From Vicinamibacteraceae bacterium (lineage in GTDB: Bacteria; Acidobacteriota; Thermoanaerobaculia; Multivoradales; Multivoraceae), in contig JAAXHG010000061.1 of assembly GCA_012270995.1 (NCBI GenBank), forward strand, positions 1 to 50,092: a stretch of 50,092 nucleotides of DNA, in the 5' to 3' direction. Of the stretch, positions 25,794 to 37,385 are shown piece after piece (positions within the stretch are counted from its first letter, which is position 1; each line of letters opens with the position of its first letter). The notes below the pieces were generated by a model. That model worked only from the letters and a program-made list of their open reading frames with translations. It ran no database searches and was not told where the DNA came from. A program made the position numbers and the translations under genes.

Positions 25794-27190
25794 GCTCCCG
25801 GATCGACGGAACCCACGCGGTCGAGCACGCGAACGATCGTGCGAATGCCCTGGTAGAAGTTGACGAGATCCATCTTCTCGTTCGGCGCGTGCAGCCGGTC
25901 GTCGGAGAGGCCGAATCCGATCAGCAGGACCGGCGCGGCCAGCACCCCCGAGAGCGTCGAAACGATGGGAATCGAACCTCCTTCCCGAACGCGGACCGGA
26001 GCGCGTCCCCAGGCCTCCTCCACACCCATGAGAGCCGCATCGACCAAGGGTCCTTCGAGGTCGACGAGCACCGGCGGAGCGCCGTTCAGGTGATCCACCT
26101 CCACCTCGATGCCGGGCGGAGCCGACGCCCGCAGGTGCTCGGCGAGGGCCCTGAAGATCCGGTCCGGTTCCTGGTCGGGAACCAGGCGCATGGAGACCTT
26201 GGCGCCGGCGCGGTTCGCGATCACCGTCTTGGCGCCCGGGCCCTGGTAGCCGCCCCAGATCCCGTTGACATCGCACGTCGGCCGGGCCCAGACCCGCTCC
26301 AGGGTCGTGTAGCCGGCCTCGCCCCACAGGGCGGTGGCGCCGATCTCCTCGCCGTACTTCGTCTCGTCGAACGGCAGCGCGGCGAACGCCGAGCGCTCGC
26401 CGGCGGCCAGCGGCCGCACGTCGTCGTAGAAACCGGGGATCAGAATCCGGCCGTCCTCCGGGTCCCGCAGCCTGGCCAGCATCGTCGCCAGGGCGTTGAG
26501 CGGGTTCGCCACCGCGCCGCCGAAGGTGCCGGAGTGGAGATCCCGGGCCGCTCCCCGGACCCGGACCTCCGTGTAGAGCAGCCCCTTCAGGCCGTAAAGA
26601 ACGGAGGGCTGGCCCGGTCCGTACATCGAGGTGTCCGAGACCAGCGCCAGGTCGCAGCCGAGCCGTTCGGCTGCCGGACTCCGGACATAGGCCTCGATCG
26701 CCTCGCCGCCGCATTCCTCCTCGCCTTCGATCAGGAACTTCACGTTGACCGGCAGGCTGCCGGTCTCCAACATCAGCGCCTCGACCGCCTTGATGTGGGT
26801 GAAGGACTGGCCCTTGTCGTCGGTGGCGCCCCGGGCCACGATCCGTTCGCCGCGCCTGCCCGTCTCGACGGTCGGCTCGAACGGGTCATGCCGCCACTCG
26901 TCCAGGGGGTCCACCGGCTGCACGTCGTAGTGGCCGTAAAACAGAACGGTGGGACGGCCGGGAGCTCCGAGCCACTCGCCATAGACCAGCGGATGGCCCG
27001 CGGTCTCGACGATTTCCGTGTCCAGGCCGGCGGCCCGGAGCCGCTTCTCGACGAATCCGGCGCAGCGCCGCACCTCCCCCGTGTAAGCGGGGTCCGTCGA
27101 GATGGACGGGATCCGGAGGTACTCCTTCAACTGCTTGAGGCTGGCGCCGGTTTCCCGGTCCACCCTCTCCAGGACGGCGTCGATGTTCAT
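25790..27190 (-). CDS. M20 family dipeptidase
   Basis: Di-zinc peptidase, cytosolic (no signal peptide seen). The 466 residues match M20 dipeptidases of the CNDP-like group. Seen: FYGHYDVQPVDPLDEW with metal ligand H87 and catalytic Asp two residues later, ARGATDDKGQSFTHI with the bridging Asp, FLIEGEEECGGEAIEAYV with the catalytic Glu pair, and RDLHSGTFGGAVANPLNAL of the lid domain. The late GFGLSDDRLHAPNEKMDL holds the final His ligand. It begins at ATG 27190, 21 bp downstream of the aldolase stop, and ends overlapping the CYTH start. Substrate peptides are unknown. Confidence 0.93.
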   Translation of the reverse strand: MNIDAVLERVDRETGASLKQLKEYLRIPSISTDPAYTGEVRRCAGFVEKRLRAAGLDTEIVETAGHPLVYGEWLGAPGRPTVLFYGHYDVQPVDPLDEWRHDPFEPTVETGRRGERIVARGATDDKGQSFTHIKAVEALMLETGSLPVNVKFLIEGEEECGGEAIEAYVRSPAAERLGCDLALVSDTSMYGPGQPSVLYGLKGLLYTEVRVRGAARDLHSGTFGGAVANPLNALATMLARLRDPEDGRILIPGFYDDVRPLAAGERSAFAALPFDETKYGEEIGATALWGEAGYTTLERVWARPTCDVNGIWGGYQGPGAKTVIANRAGAKVSMRLVPDQEPDRIFRALAEHLRASAPPGIEVEVDHLNGAPPVLVDLEGPLVDAALMGVEEAWGRAPVRVREGGSIPIVSTLSGVLAAPVLLIGFGLSDDRLHAPNEKMDLVNFYQGIRTIVRVLDRVGSVDPGA

Positions 27191-27211
27191 TGCGGCTCTA
27201 CCCCGTTCCGC

Positions 27212-27871
27212 TCAGTCGTCGTCGAAGCTGCGGCCGGTCTTCTCCCAGTCGGCGAGGAACTGGTTCAGACCGATGTCCGTCAACGGGTGCCGGTAGAGCT
27301 GGCTCAGCGTCTTGAACGGCAGGGTGATGACGTCGGCGCCCATCTCCGCCGACAGCACGACGTGGACCGGATGGCGGGCGGAAGCGACCAGGACCTCGGT
27401 CTCGAAGTCGTAGTGCGAGTAGATCGCGATCACCTGCCGGATCAGGTCCATGCCGTCCTGGGCGATATCGTCCAGCCGGCCGACGAAGGGTGAGATGTAG
27501 GCGGCGCCCGCCTTGCCCGCCAGGAGAGCTTGGGACGGCGAGAAGCAGAGGGTCACGTTGCAGCGGATGCCCTCGGCGGCCAGCCGGCGCACCGCGGTGA
27601 GTCCGGGTGGACCGAGCGGCACCTTGACCACCACGTTGTCGGCGAGGCCGGCCAGGCGGCGGCCCTGCTCGAGCATGCCTTCGAGGTTGGTGGCGAGCAC
27701 TTCGCCGCTCACCGGACCCGGCACGAGCTCCGCGATCTCGCGAACCGTCGGCAGGTACGGCTTGCCCTGCTTGGCGATCAGGCTCGGGTTGGTCGTCACC
27801 CCGTCGACCATGCCCCACTCGAGGCCGGTCTCGATCTCGGCGATGTCCGCGGTGTCGAGAAAGAACTTCAT
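27212..27871 (-). CDS. fsa: Fructose-6-phosphate aldolase / short transaldolase
   Basis: Class I aldolase of the small transaldolase (TalC/FSA) group. The 219-residue protein starts MKFFLDTADIAEIETGLEWG, has GVTTNPSLIAKQG, the Schiff-base lysine in NVVVKVPLGPPGL (K83), CNVTLCFSPSQALLAGKAGA, and YISPFVGRLDDIAQDG. These enzymes act as transaldolase or as F6P aldolase; which one cannot be decided from the residues I can compare by eye. The ATG 27871 start is preceded by AGGAGAG. First of a four-gene run (fsa, dipeptidase, CYTH, nucleotidyltransferase), separated from gyrA by a hairpin and a repeat. Confidence 0.93.
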   Translation of the reverse strand: MKFFLDTADIAEIETGLEWGMVDGVTTNPSLIAKQGKPYLPTVREIAELVPGPVSGEVLATNLEGMLEQGRRLAGLADNVVVKVPLGPPGLTAVRRLAAEGIRCNVTLCFSPSQALLAGKAGAAYISPFVGRLDDIAQDGMDLIRQVIAIYSHYDFETEVLVASARHPVHVVLSAEMGADVITLPFKTLSQLYRHPLTDIGLNQFLADWEKTGRSFDDD

Positions 27872-27891
27872 GCGCGAATCTCTCCTGAAGC

Positions 27892-27929
27892 GGCTTGCAT
27901 GGACAATTCTGTTTCCTGTGTGTCAGCGC
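27892..27929 (-). repeat. Double-hairpin repeat family, copy 3
   Basis: On the minus strand it begins GCGCTGACACACAGGAAACA and ends CATGCAAGCC. The second stem is partly degraded compared with the other copies. It lies in the 78-bp gap between the gyrA stop and the aldolase start. Confidence 0.65.
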
Positions 27930-27946
27930 GTCGCGGAGGCCGCGAC
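27930..27946 (-). terminator. Hairpin just after gyrA
   Basis: GTCGCGG-AGG-CCGCGAC is a perfect 7-bp stem with a 3-nt loop, three bases downstream of the gyrA stop. It abuts the dispersed repeat at 27892-27929. No T-run follows. Probable terminator or mRNA 3' end structure. Confidence 0.55.
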
Positions 27947-27949
27947 TCC

Positions 27950-30517
27950 CTAGTTGATCGGCTCCGTGTCTTCGGCGGCGCCCTCGGCCCCGGCGGCGCC
28001 GTCCTCTTCGTCCTCCTCGCCGCGATCCGGAATCCGGGCCAGGGCGACGATGCGGTCGCCGTCCTCCAGGTCCATCACCTTGACGCCCTGGGTGGCGCGG
28101 CCGATCAGGGACACGCTGCCCGCGGTGATACGGATGATCTTCCCCTCGTGGGTGATCAGCATCAGACCCGTGTCGTCCGCCACCTCGCGGACGCCGACGA
28201 CCGTCCCCGTCCGGTCCGAGACCTTGAGGTTGATGATCCCGAGTCCGCCCCTCGACTGGCGGCGGTACTCATCCAGCGCCGTCCGCTTGCCGAAGCCGTT
28301 CTCGCTGACGGTCAGCAGCGTCGTTTCCGGCGGCCTCGTCGCATCGTCTTCCCGCCCCGGCGGCAGCAGGCACTCCATCGAGACGACCCGGTCGCCTCGG
28401 CGCAGACTGATCCCGCGCACGCCGCGTGTCGCGCGACTCAGGGAGCGCAGGTCGTTCTCGGGGAACCGGACCGAATAGCCCATCCGTGTCGCCAGCACGA
28501 GGTCGCTGCCGCCGTCGGTCAGCTTCACCGTCAGCAGCCGGTCGCCCTCGTCGATCCGAACCGCGATGATGCCGCTGGCGCGGGGACGCGAGTAGTGCGA
28601 CAGTGCCGTCTTCTTCACCACGCCGGTCTCGGTGGCGAAGGTCAGGAACCGGTCTTCCGGGAACTCCCGAACCGCGACGGTAGCCGCCACTCCCTCGGCG
28701 CTGTCGAGCCGCAGCAGATTGACGATCGCCTTGCCCCGCGCCGCCGGGCCCATCTGGGGGATCTGGTGGACCTTGAGCCAGTAGCAGTGGCCCCGGTCGG
28801 TGAACACGAGGACATAGCTGTGGGCCGAGGCGACGTAGAGCTGCTCCACGAAATCGCCGTCCCGCGTCGCCATTCCGGTCCGGCCCTTGCCGCCGCGGTG
28901 CTGGGAGCGGTACAGGCTGAGCGGGGAGCGCTTGACGTAACCCGACCGCGTCACCGTGATCACCATGTCCTCGTCGGCGATCATGTCCTCGATCGTGATG
29001 TCCGAGGAGTAGGCCACGATCTCGGTGCGGCGCGGGTCGCTGTAGCGCTGTTCGATCGCGTCGAGCTCGCCCCGGATCTCGGCCAGCAACAGCTCGTCCG
29101 ACCCCAGGATCGCGCGCAGGCGGCCGATCTCGGCGAGCAGCTCGCCGTACTCCTCCTGGATCTTTTCGCGCTCCAGTCCCGTCAACCGCTGCAGTCGCAT
29201 GTCCAGAATCGCCTGCGCCTGGCGATCGGTCAGGGCGAGGTTCGAGATCAGGCGCGTCCGCGCCTCCGGCGGCGTGTGGCTGGCCCGGATCGTGGCGATC
29301 ACCTCGTCCAGGTGGTCGAGAGCGATGAGCAGCCCCTCGAGGATGTGGGCGCGCAGCTCGGCCCGCGCCAACTCGTGGCGGCATCGCCGGATGACGACCG
29401 TGCGGCGGTGGTCCAGGAAGTGGCGCAGCAGCTCGCGCAGCGTCAGCACCTGGGGCTGGCTGTCGACGATCGCCAGCATGTTCATGCCATAGCTGACCTG
29501 GAGCTTGGTCATCTTGTAGAGCGTGTTCAGGACGACCTCGGCGACCTCGCCCCGCTTCAGATCGATCACGATGCGGATGCCGTCGCGATCGGACTCGTCG
29601 CGGAGATCGCGGATGCCCTCGAGCTTCTTCTCGCGCACCAGTTCGGCGATCCGTTCGATCAGCCGCGCCTTGTTCACCTGGTAGGGGATCTCTGAGACGA
29701 TGATCGACTGGCGGTCGGAACCCCGGTCTACGATGTCGGCACGGGCCCGCACCTGAATCGAACCGCGGCCGGTTTCGTAGGCGCTGCGAATGCCGTCGCG
29801 CCCGTGGATGAACCCTCCGGTCGGGAAGTCCGGTCCGGGGAGGATCTCCATCAACTCGTCCAGCGACGCCTGAGGACGGTCGATCAGCAGCTTGACCGCC
29901 GCGATCGCTTCACGGAGGTTGTGGGGCGGGATGTTCGTCGCCATGCCGACCGCGATCCCGGCGGAACCGTTCACCAGGAGGTTCGGGATGCGGGCCGGCA
30001 GGGGCGAGGGCTCCTGCTCCGAGCCGTCGTAGTTCGGTATCCAATCGACCGTGTCTTTGTCGATGTCCTCGCGCAGCATCTCCTCGGCGATCCGGGTGAG
30101 GCGGACCTCCGTGTAGCGCATCGCGGCCGGGTTGTCGCCGTCGATCGAACCGAAGTTGCCCTGGCCGTCGACCAGGGGGTAGCGCATGGAGAAGTCCTGC
30201 GCCAGGCGCACGACGGTGTCGTAGATCGGGCCGTCGCCATGGGGGTGGTACTTGCCCATCACGTCGCCGACGATCCGGGCCGACTTCTTGTACGCGCGAC
30301 CGGCCGTGTTGCCGGCCTCCCACATGCCGTAGAGAACGCGCCGGTGAACCGGTTTCAGACCGTCCCGCACATCGGGCAGGGCGCGGCCGATGATCACGCT
30401 CATCGCGTAGTCGAGATAGCTCCGGCGCATCTCGCGCTCGAGCTGGACGGGCACGGTCTGGCGGTCCGGGGCCGGCCGCTCCGGGGGCGGCGTGATGGGG
30501 GGTTCGTCCTTGCTCAC
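27950..30517 (-). CDS. gyrA: DNA gyrase subunit A
   Basis: Breakage-reunion subunit of gyrase. The 855 residues contain the winged-helix/tower region with the catalytic tyrosine in [10 protein letters not shown] (Y135), the quinolone-determining stretch [10 protein letters not shown], and the C-terminal beta-pinwheel with repeated blades (for example [11 protein letters not shown], the GyrA-box-like QHRGGKGR). An acidic tail ([13 protein letters not shown]) ends the protein. The residue equal to E. coli Ser83 is Gly here (G96), while the Asp87 equivalent is kept. The start is GTG 30517, 10 bp after the gyrB stop. The gyrBA order fits one transcript from the dnaA-dnaN side. Confidence 0.97.
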   Translation of the reverse strand: MSKDEPPITPPPERPAPDRQTVPVQLEREMRRSYLDYAMSVIIGRALPDVRDGLKPVHRRVLYGMWEAGNTAGRAYKKSARIVGDVMGKYHPHGDGPIYDTVVRLAQDFSMRYPLVDGQGNFGSIDGDNPAAMRYTEVRLTRIAEEMLREDIDKDTVDWIPNYDGSEQEPSPLPARIPNLLVNGSAGIAVGMATNIPPHNLREAIAAVKLLIDRPQASLDELMEILPGPDFPTGGFIHGRDGIRSAYETGRGSIQVRARADIVDRGSDRQSIIVSEIPYQVNKARLIERIAELVREKKLEGIRDLRDESDRDGIRIVIDLKRGEVAEVVLNTLYKMTKLQVSYGMNMLAIVDSQPQVLTLRELLRHFLDHRRTVVIRRCRHELARAELRAHILEGLLIALDHLDEVIATIRASHTPPEARTRLISNLALTDRQAQAILDMRLQRLTGLEREKIQEEYGELLAEIGRLRAILGSDELLLAEIRGELDAIEQRYSDPRRTEIVAYSSDITIEDMIADEDMVITVTRSGYVKRSPLSLYRSQHRGGKGRTGMATRDGDFVEQLYVASAHSYVLVFTDRGHCYWLKVHQIPQMGPAARGKAIVNLLRLDSAEGVAATVAVREFPEDRFLTFATETGVVKKTALSHYSRPRASGIIAVRIDEGDRLLTVKLTDGGSDLVLATRMGYSVRFPENDLRSLSRATRGVRGISLRRGDRVVSMECLLPPGREDDATRPPETTLLTVSENGFGKRTALDEYRRQSRGGLGIINLKVSDRTGTVVGVREVADDTGLMLITHEGKIIRITAGSVSLIGRATQGVKVMDLEDGDRIVALARIPDRGEEDEEDGAAGAEGAAEDTEPIN

Positions 30518-30527
30518 GGCCGGCGGA

Positions 30528-33047
<2,520 letters not shown>

Positions 33048-33115
33048 TCAGAGCAGTCTTTAAGTGACTGAAAACAGGTCCTTTATGACGTCGTACGGCG
33101 AGCCGGTCCGGCTGA

Positions 33116-34228
33116 CTACAGCCGCATCGGCATGATCACGCAGAGGTAGCGCGAATCGGCGCCCTCGACGGGGTGCGCGATGCACTGGCTGTTCTCGTCC
33201 TTCAACGCGAACTCGACCCGGTCCGTATCGACCGCGCCCAGGAAGTCCCGCACGTAGGCGGGGTTCAGACCGATCTCCAGATTCTCCGCCTCGTAGTCGC
33301 ATTCGAGCGTCTCTTCGGCCTCGCCCAGGTCCGGGTTCGACGAGGACACCAGCAGCGACCTGTCGTCGAACTTCAGCCTCACCATCGGCGCGCGGTCGCC
33401 GGTCAACAGCGAAACCCGATGGACGACCCCGGACAGCTCCTGCCGGTCGAAGGACGCCTTCCTGTCGTTGTCCTTCGAGATGACCTTCTCGTAGTCCGGG
33501 AACGTGCCTTCGAGGATGCGGCAGGTCAACTCGCGACGCCCGATCACGAAGGCGAGGTGATGCTCGCCGCGGCGGAACGCGGCGCTCTCGTCACTGTCGA
33601 AGCGCATCAACTCGAGGAGCGCCTTGCGCGGAGCCAGCACGCCGTCCGCCTCGGCGACGCCCGCCATCTCCGCCTCGATCAGGGCCAGGCGATGGCCGTC
33701 CGTGGCCACCAGCTCGACCGCGCCATCCTTGAGCTTGAGCAGCGCTCCGTTCAACTGGAACCGCGACTCTTCGGCGGAGACCGCGAAGATGACCTTGCCG
33801 ATCATCCGCTTGAGGTCGGCGAAGGGCGCCTCGAAGGTGGCGGAAGCCGACTCGGGATCGACCGAGGCCAGGGTCGGAAAGTCCTCGGCCGAGAGACCGT
33901 TGATGCGGAATCGCGAGGAAGCGGCGTCGATGTGAAGCGAGTTCGACTCGCCCGTCGACAAATCCACCGGACCGTCGTCGAGAGCCCGGACGATTTCAAG
34001 GAGCTTGCGAGCCTGAACGGCCGTGGCGCCCGGTTCACAGGACCCTCCCTCGGCCGCGCACGAGGACGTGAGCGAAACGTCGAGGTCGGTGGCCGCCAGT
34101 TCCAGCCGGTCGTCGCGGACCCGCAACAGGAGATGGGACAGGACCGGAATCGTGGACCTGCTCTCGACGATGCCGCGCATCGCGGCGAGTTCGGTCAGCA
34201 GTTCTCTCCGTTCAACCCTGGTCTTCAT
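33116..34228 (-). CDS. dnaN: DNA polymerase III beta subunit (sliding clamp)
   Basis: Ring-shaped processivity clamp. The 370 residues are standard, with three repeated clamp folds (each about 120 residues). Seen: LAAMRGIVESRSTIPVLSHLLL at the start, LNGALLKLKDGAVELVATDGHRLALIE in domain 2, and the C-terminal VEGADSRYLCVIMPMRL, which matches the conserved PxxY-like MPMRL end of the clamp. The ATG 34228 start follows GAGGAG. Downstream of dnaA with a 339-bp spacer and upstream of gyrB. Confidence 0.97.
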   Translation of the reverse strand: MKTRVERRELLTELAAMRGIVESRSTIPVLSHLLLRVRDDRLELAATDLDVSLTSSCAAEGGSCEPGATAVQARKLLEIVRALDDGPVDLSTGESNSLHIDAASSRFRINGLSAEDFPTLASVDPESASATFEAPFADLKRMIGKVIFAVSAEESRFQLNGALLKLKDGAVELVATDGHRLALIEAEMAGVAEADGVLAPRKALLELMRFDSDESAAFRRGEHHLAFVIGRRELTCRILEGTFPDYEKVISKDNDRKASFDRQELSGVVHRVSLLTGDRAPMVRLKFDDRSLLVSSSNPDLGEAEETLECDYEAENLEIGLNPAYVRDFLGAVDTDRVEFALKDENSQCIAHPVEGADSRYLCVIMPMRL

Positions 34229-34249
34229 CTACGCTCTCCTCAGGGAATC

Positions 34250-34255
34250 AATATA
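34250..34255 (-). promoter_or_regulatory. Possible -10 box for dnaN
   Basis: TATATT on the minus strand, 22 bases before the dnaN ATG. A weak TTCTAC sits 16 bases upstream as a poor -35. Suggestive only. Confidence 0.3.
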
Positions 34256-34443
34256 CACCATCCAAGTTGCCGTAGAAGGCACTGGGAACGGCTGCGTATG
34301 TGTCATCTAAAGTACTAAAAAAAAACACGTTGTGTTGCAGGGGATCTGTCGGTAAGCAGCGGACTCGACGGTGGACCCGCTGTGTATTTCGGCGTCGTGC
34401 CGCGCTCGGACGGGATCCGGGCCGGCGCGGGTCCGCAGAATGG

Positions 34444-34505
34444 CCGAAACGGACGCCCGCGAATCCGCCGCCGCCACGCAGCTCGCTCCGAGGCGGATCC
34501 GCCGC
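34444..34505 (+). repeat. 62-bp dispersed repeat, copy 2 (dnaA-dnaN spacer)
   Basis: Reverse-complement partner of 3918-3979, ungapped with 10 mismatches by hand count, including the GGCGGATCCGCC palindrome. In this copy it lies in non-coding DNA. Confidence 0.75.
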
Positions 34506-34567
34506 GGTTCCGCAGGATGTGCGGTGCCGGCCGGTGCCGGGAACCGTCCACGGGAGAGGGCGTCGCC

Positions 34568-35899
34568 TCAACCGAGTTGGCGGGTGAAGCGTTCCAGTTG
34601 AGCGGCCAGGCGCTCGTCTTCGGAGCGACGGCGCTCGATCTGCTCGACGGAGTACATCACCGTGGAGTGGTGCTTGCCGTTGAACAGCCTGCCGATTTCC
34701 GGATACGACATCTGGGTCAGCCGCTTGCAGAGGTACATCGCGATCTGCCGGGGATACGTGATCTGCCGCGAGTTGCTCTTGCTCTTGATCTCGCGCACCT
34801 TGAGTCCGTAGTGATGGGCGACCAGCTTGACGATCTGTGCCGGGGCCACCGGACGGTCCGGTTCGGGAAGGACGTCGCGGAGGGCCTCCTTCGCGAAGTC
34901 CAGGTCGAGACGCGCCCCGGAGAGCGACGCGAAGGCAGTGACGCGGTTGAGCAGCCCTTCGAGTTCGCGCACGTTGGAGTGCACCTGGCGGGCGATGAAC
35001 AGGGCGACGTCGGTGTCCAGATCGAGGCCCTCCATCTGCCGGGCCTTGCGCTGGAGAATGGCCACCTTCGTCTCGAGGTCCGGGGCCTGGATGTCCGCGA
35101 GCAGACCGGAGCCGAAACGACTGCGGAGCCGCTCTTCCATGTCGGCCAGGTCCCGCGGCTGCGCGTCGGACGTGACGATGATCTGCTTCTGGCGCGTGTA
35201 GAGCACGTTGAACGTGTGGAAGAACTCCTCCTGCGATCGCTCCTTCCTGGCCAGGAACTGGATGTCGTCGACCAGAAGGACGTCGATCGTCCGGTAGCGC
35301 TCGCGGAAGGCGGGCATCCGCTCGAACCGGATCGACGTGATCAGGTCGTTCACGAAGTCCTCGGCGGCCAGGTAGACGACGCGCGTACCGGGCAGGGTGC
35401 GGCGGAGACGGTTTCCGATCGCGTGCAGGAGGTGGGTCTTGCCGAGGCCTACCCCGCCGTAGAGGAAGAGGGGGTTGTAGGCGATTCCGGGCTTCTCCGC
35501 CACCGCCTGGGACGCGGCGCAGGCGAACCGGTTCGAGTTGCCGATCACGAACGAGTCGAAGCGGTACTGGGGATTGAGGGCGCTCCCGCCGGCCGCGGCG
35601 GCGTCGGTCGCCGGCGCCTTCGGGGGACTCGGCGACGGCCGCGCGGCTGCCTTGATGGAGTCGCTGCTCTTGAAGAGGACCTCGAAGGTAGGCCCCTTGA
35701 GATCGGCGATCGCCCAGTCGACGATCGGCCGGAAGCCCTCCTCCAGCGCCGCGACGAAGCGGGAGTTCGGTGCTTCGAGGACCAGCCGTTCGGCGTCCTC
35801 GGAAGCGACCCGGAGCGGGTGGAACCAGGTCCGGAACTCCTCCGGCGGCAGGTCCGCGCGCAACTGGCGGCGTAGAGTCGGCCAGACGGAACTAGGCAT
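34568..35899 (-). CDS. dnaA: Chromosomal replication initiator DnaA
   Basis: AAA+ initiator that binds oriC and loads DnaB. The predicted 443 residues carry the domain I start (MPSSVWPTLRRQLRADLPPEEFRTWF), a Pro/Ala-rich linker (ARPSPSPPKAPATDAAAAGG), domain III with LYGGVGLGKTHLLHAIGN (K154) and LLVDDIQFLARKERSQEEFFHTFN, and DNA-binding domain IV with SNSRQITYPRQIAMYLCKRLT and FNGKHHSTVMYSVEQI. The start is ATG 35899, preceded by GGAG at 8-base spacing; the longer frame to 35998 adds only Arg-rich residues. It is followed by dnaN, gyrB and gyrA on the same strand. Confidence 0.97.
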   Translation of the reverse strand: MPSSVWPTLRRQLRADLPPEEFRTWFHPLRVASEDAERLVLEAPNSRFVAALEEGFRPIVDWAIADLKGPTFEVLFKSSDSIKAAARPSPSPPKAPATDAAAAGGSALNPQYRFDSFVIGNSNRFACAASQAVAEKPGIAYNPLFLYGGVGLGKTHLLHAIGNRLRRTLPGTRVVYLAAEDFVNDLITSIRFERMPAFRERYRTIDVLLVDDIQFLARKERSQEEFFHTFNVLYTRQKQIIVTSDAQPRDLADMEERLRSRFGSGLLADIQAPDLETKVAILQRKARQMEGLDLDTDVALFIARQVHSNVRELEGLLNRVTAFASLSGARLDLDFAKEALRDVLPEPDRPVAPAQIVKLVAHHYGLKVREIKSKSNSRQITYPRQIAMYLCKRLTQMSYPEIGRLFNGKHHSTVMYSVEQIERRRSEDERLAAQLERFTRQLG

Positions 35900-36284
35900 G
35901 CCGCGCACTCCGTTCAGCGCCGTCCGGCGCCAGGCCCGCTCCGTCCTTCCTGTTCTCCTTCCCGAGACGCACCGATCCCCCCGACTCCAGACGCGCACTC
36001 ACCACCTCTGTCCTAGACGTTTGCTAGGGACAAGCCGTTCCGTAGAGCTATGTTCCGCAGCTTTTCCGCACAGTGTGGAAAAACTCGGGACGACCGGCGC
36101 AGAAACTGGCGGTTCTCGGCCAAGCAGGCGTCCAGTGGTTTCAGGCCGGGCGGTCTCCGTTGCGCGAGAACGGCAGGATAGCAGCGGGCCCACGCGGGAA
36201 CAAGAGGTTTCGGACCACTTTCTTCATCTCTTCTTGACGGCCGGTCGGCCGCTTGGCGGCCTCGGTCGGCCTAGGTTCTGACGC
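35900..36284. other. Spacer between dnaA and mutY; candidate oriC
   Basis: 385 bp without a gene. It separates minus-strand dnaA-dnaN-gyrBA from plus-strand mutY, a strand switch typical of an origin. It contains the DnaA-box-like dyad at 36062-36082, where AT content is locally raised (TTTTCC, GGAAAAA). The rest shows no further 9-mer matching TTATCCACA or TTTTCCACA. One box pair is few for an oriC, so promoter autoregulation is an alternative role. Confidence 0.5.
36062..36082. promoter_or_regulatory. Inverted pair of DnaA-box-like 9-mers
   Basis: TTTTCCGCA (36062-36070) and, on the other strand, TTTTCCACA (TGTGGAAAA, 36074-36082) face each other across CAG. TTTTCCACA is a known DnaA-box variant in several phyla; the left half differs by one base. 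Distance to the dnaA start is about 165 bp. Confidence 0.55.
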
Positions 36285-37385
36285 ATGTTGCAGTTAGTCT
36301 CTCCGGAGCGGCTCAGCGAGGGGCTCCTGGACTGGTTTGACCGCTGGCGGCGCGACCTGCCGTGGCGGCGATCCGAGGATCCCTACGAGATCCTGGTAGC
36401 GGAAGTCATGCTCCAGCAGACCCGCGGCGAGGTGGTGGCTTCGCGCTATCCGGGCTTCCTCGAGACCTTCCCGACGCTCGACGCGTTAGCCGGCGCCGCG
36501 GTCGAGCAAGTGGAGGCAGCCTGGTCGGGCCTCGGCTACTACCGCCGGGCGCGGAACCTCCATCGCGCGGCCCGGGTCCTGGCCCGGCGGACGGAGCTTC
36601 CCGGGAGCGCCGCGGAATGGAGCGAGTTGCCCGGCGTGGGTCCCTACACGTCGGCGATGCTCGCCAGCCGGCTGGACGGCGAATGCGTGCCGGTGCTCGA
36701 CGGCAACGTGGAGCGGGTGCTGAGCCGGTTTCTGGCTTCCTCGCTGCCGCCCGGGCGGGCCGAGGCCCGGCGGAACCTGCTGGCGACCGCGGCGAGGCTC
36801 CTGGACCCGGAACGCCCAGGTGACTCGAATCAGGCCTTGATGGAGGTGGGGTCGCTCGTCTGCCGGCGGCAGCGCCCGAACTGCGGCGCCTGTCCGCTTT
36901 CTCCGGGATGTGCGGCCTTCAGCACCGCCGGACTGGATCCCCGGGACTATCCCGCCAGACCCCGGCGTCGAGCCAGGGAGACCGTTCACTGCTTCACGGC
37001 CGTGGTCAGGAGGGATGTAGGCCTGCTGCTGCACCGGCGTCCGGGTGACGCGGAGTGGCTGGCCGGCCGGTGGCACCTCCCGACGGTCGAACTCGGGCGG
37101 GGGGACGAGTCCGCCGGCGAAGCGGCGACGCTGCTCGGCGAGGCGTTCGGGGGCGACTGGAAGTGCGAGGACGGCGCCGTGGTTCGTCACGCGATCACCT
37201 ACCGGGACTTCTTCGTTCGGGTCGCTGTCGCCCACTGGCGGCCGGGCCCGGGGCTCGAGGCGCCAGGCCCGGGGTCGGCCGGGGGCGAACTCGGGTGGTT
37301 CGCTCCAGAGGAGATCGACGAGCTGCCGACCTCGTCGCTGCTCCGCAAGTCGCTGGCTTCCATCCCAATACACTCCGGGCCATGA
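36285..37385 (+). CDS. mutY: A/G-specific adenine DNA glycosylase MutY
   Basis: Removes adenine mispaired with 8-oxoguanine. The 366-residue protein has the catalytic Glu in AEVMLQQTR (E40), the helix-hairpin-helix LPGVGPYTSAML with the catalytic Asp in VLDGNVERVL (D139), and the iron-sulfur ligands C193-x6-C200-x2-C203-x5-C209. The C-terminal part (from about 230) is the MutT-like 8-oxoG recognition domain. All key residues are present. The start is ATG 36285. Its stop overlaps the next gene's start (ATGA), so the unrelated aminotransferase is coupled to it. It is the first plus-strand gene right of the putative origin. Confidence 0.95.
   Translation: MLQLVSPERLSEGLLDWFDRWRRDLPWRRSEDPYEILVAEVMLQQTRGEVVASRYPGFLETFPTLDALAGAAVEQVEAAWSGLGYYRRARNLHRAARVLARRTELPGSAAEWSELPGVGPYTSAMLASRLDGECVPVLDGNVERVLSRFLASSLPPGRAEARRNLLATAARLLDPERPGDSNQALMEVGSLVCRRQRPNCGACPLSPGCAAFSTAGLDPRDYPARPRRRARETVHCFTAVVRRDVGLLLHRRPGDAEWLAGRWHLPTVELGRGDESAGEAATLLGEAFGGDWKCEDGAVVRHAITYRDFFVRVAVAHWRPGPGLEAPGPGSAGGELGWFAPEEIDELPTSSLLRKSLASIPIHSGP

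Larger units (their letters stand above)
34229..34567. other. 339-bp spacer between dnaA and dnaN
   Basis: No credible gene. On the dnaN side is an AT-rich patch with an A-tract and TAAAGTACTAAAAAAA near 34307-34326, the most AT-rich short segment noticed in the window. The middle holds a 62-bp repeat copy (34444-34505). I find no DnaA box with a good match here. It must contain the dnaN promoter, and could contribute an unwinding element, but this is inference. Confidence 0.5.

Noticed and set aside
27530..29695. Long plus-strand open frame (over 700 residues) opposite gyrA
   Set aside because: Arg/His/Asp-rich shadow of a GC-rich coding strand; gyrA is conserved along its whole length on the other strand.
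33060..33302. Small minus-strand frame in the dnaN tail and the dnaN-gyrB gap as a recF remnant
   Set aside because: The translated residues (Arg/Gly-rich) do not resemble RecF Walker motifs; most of it overlaps dnaN.
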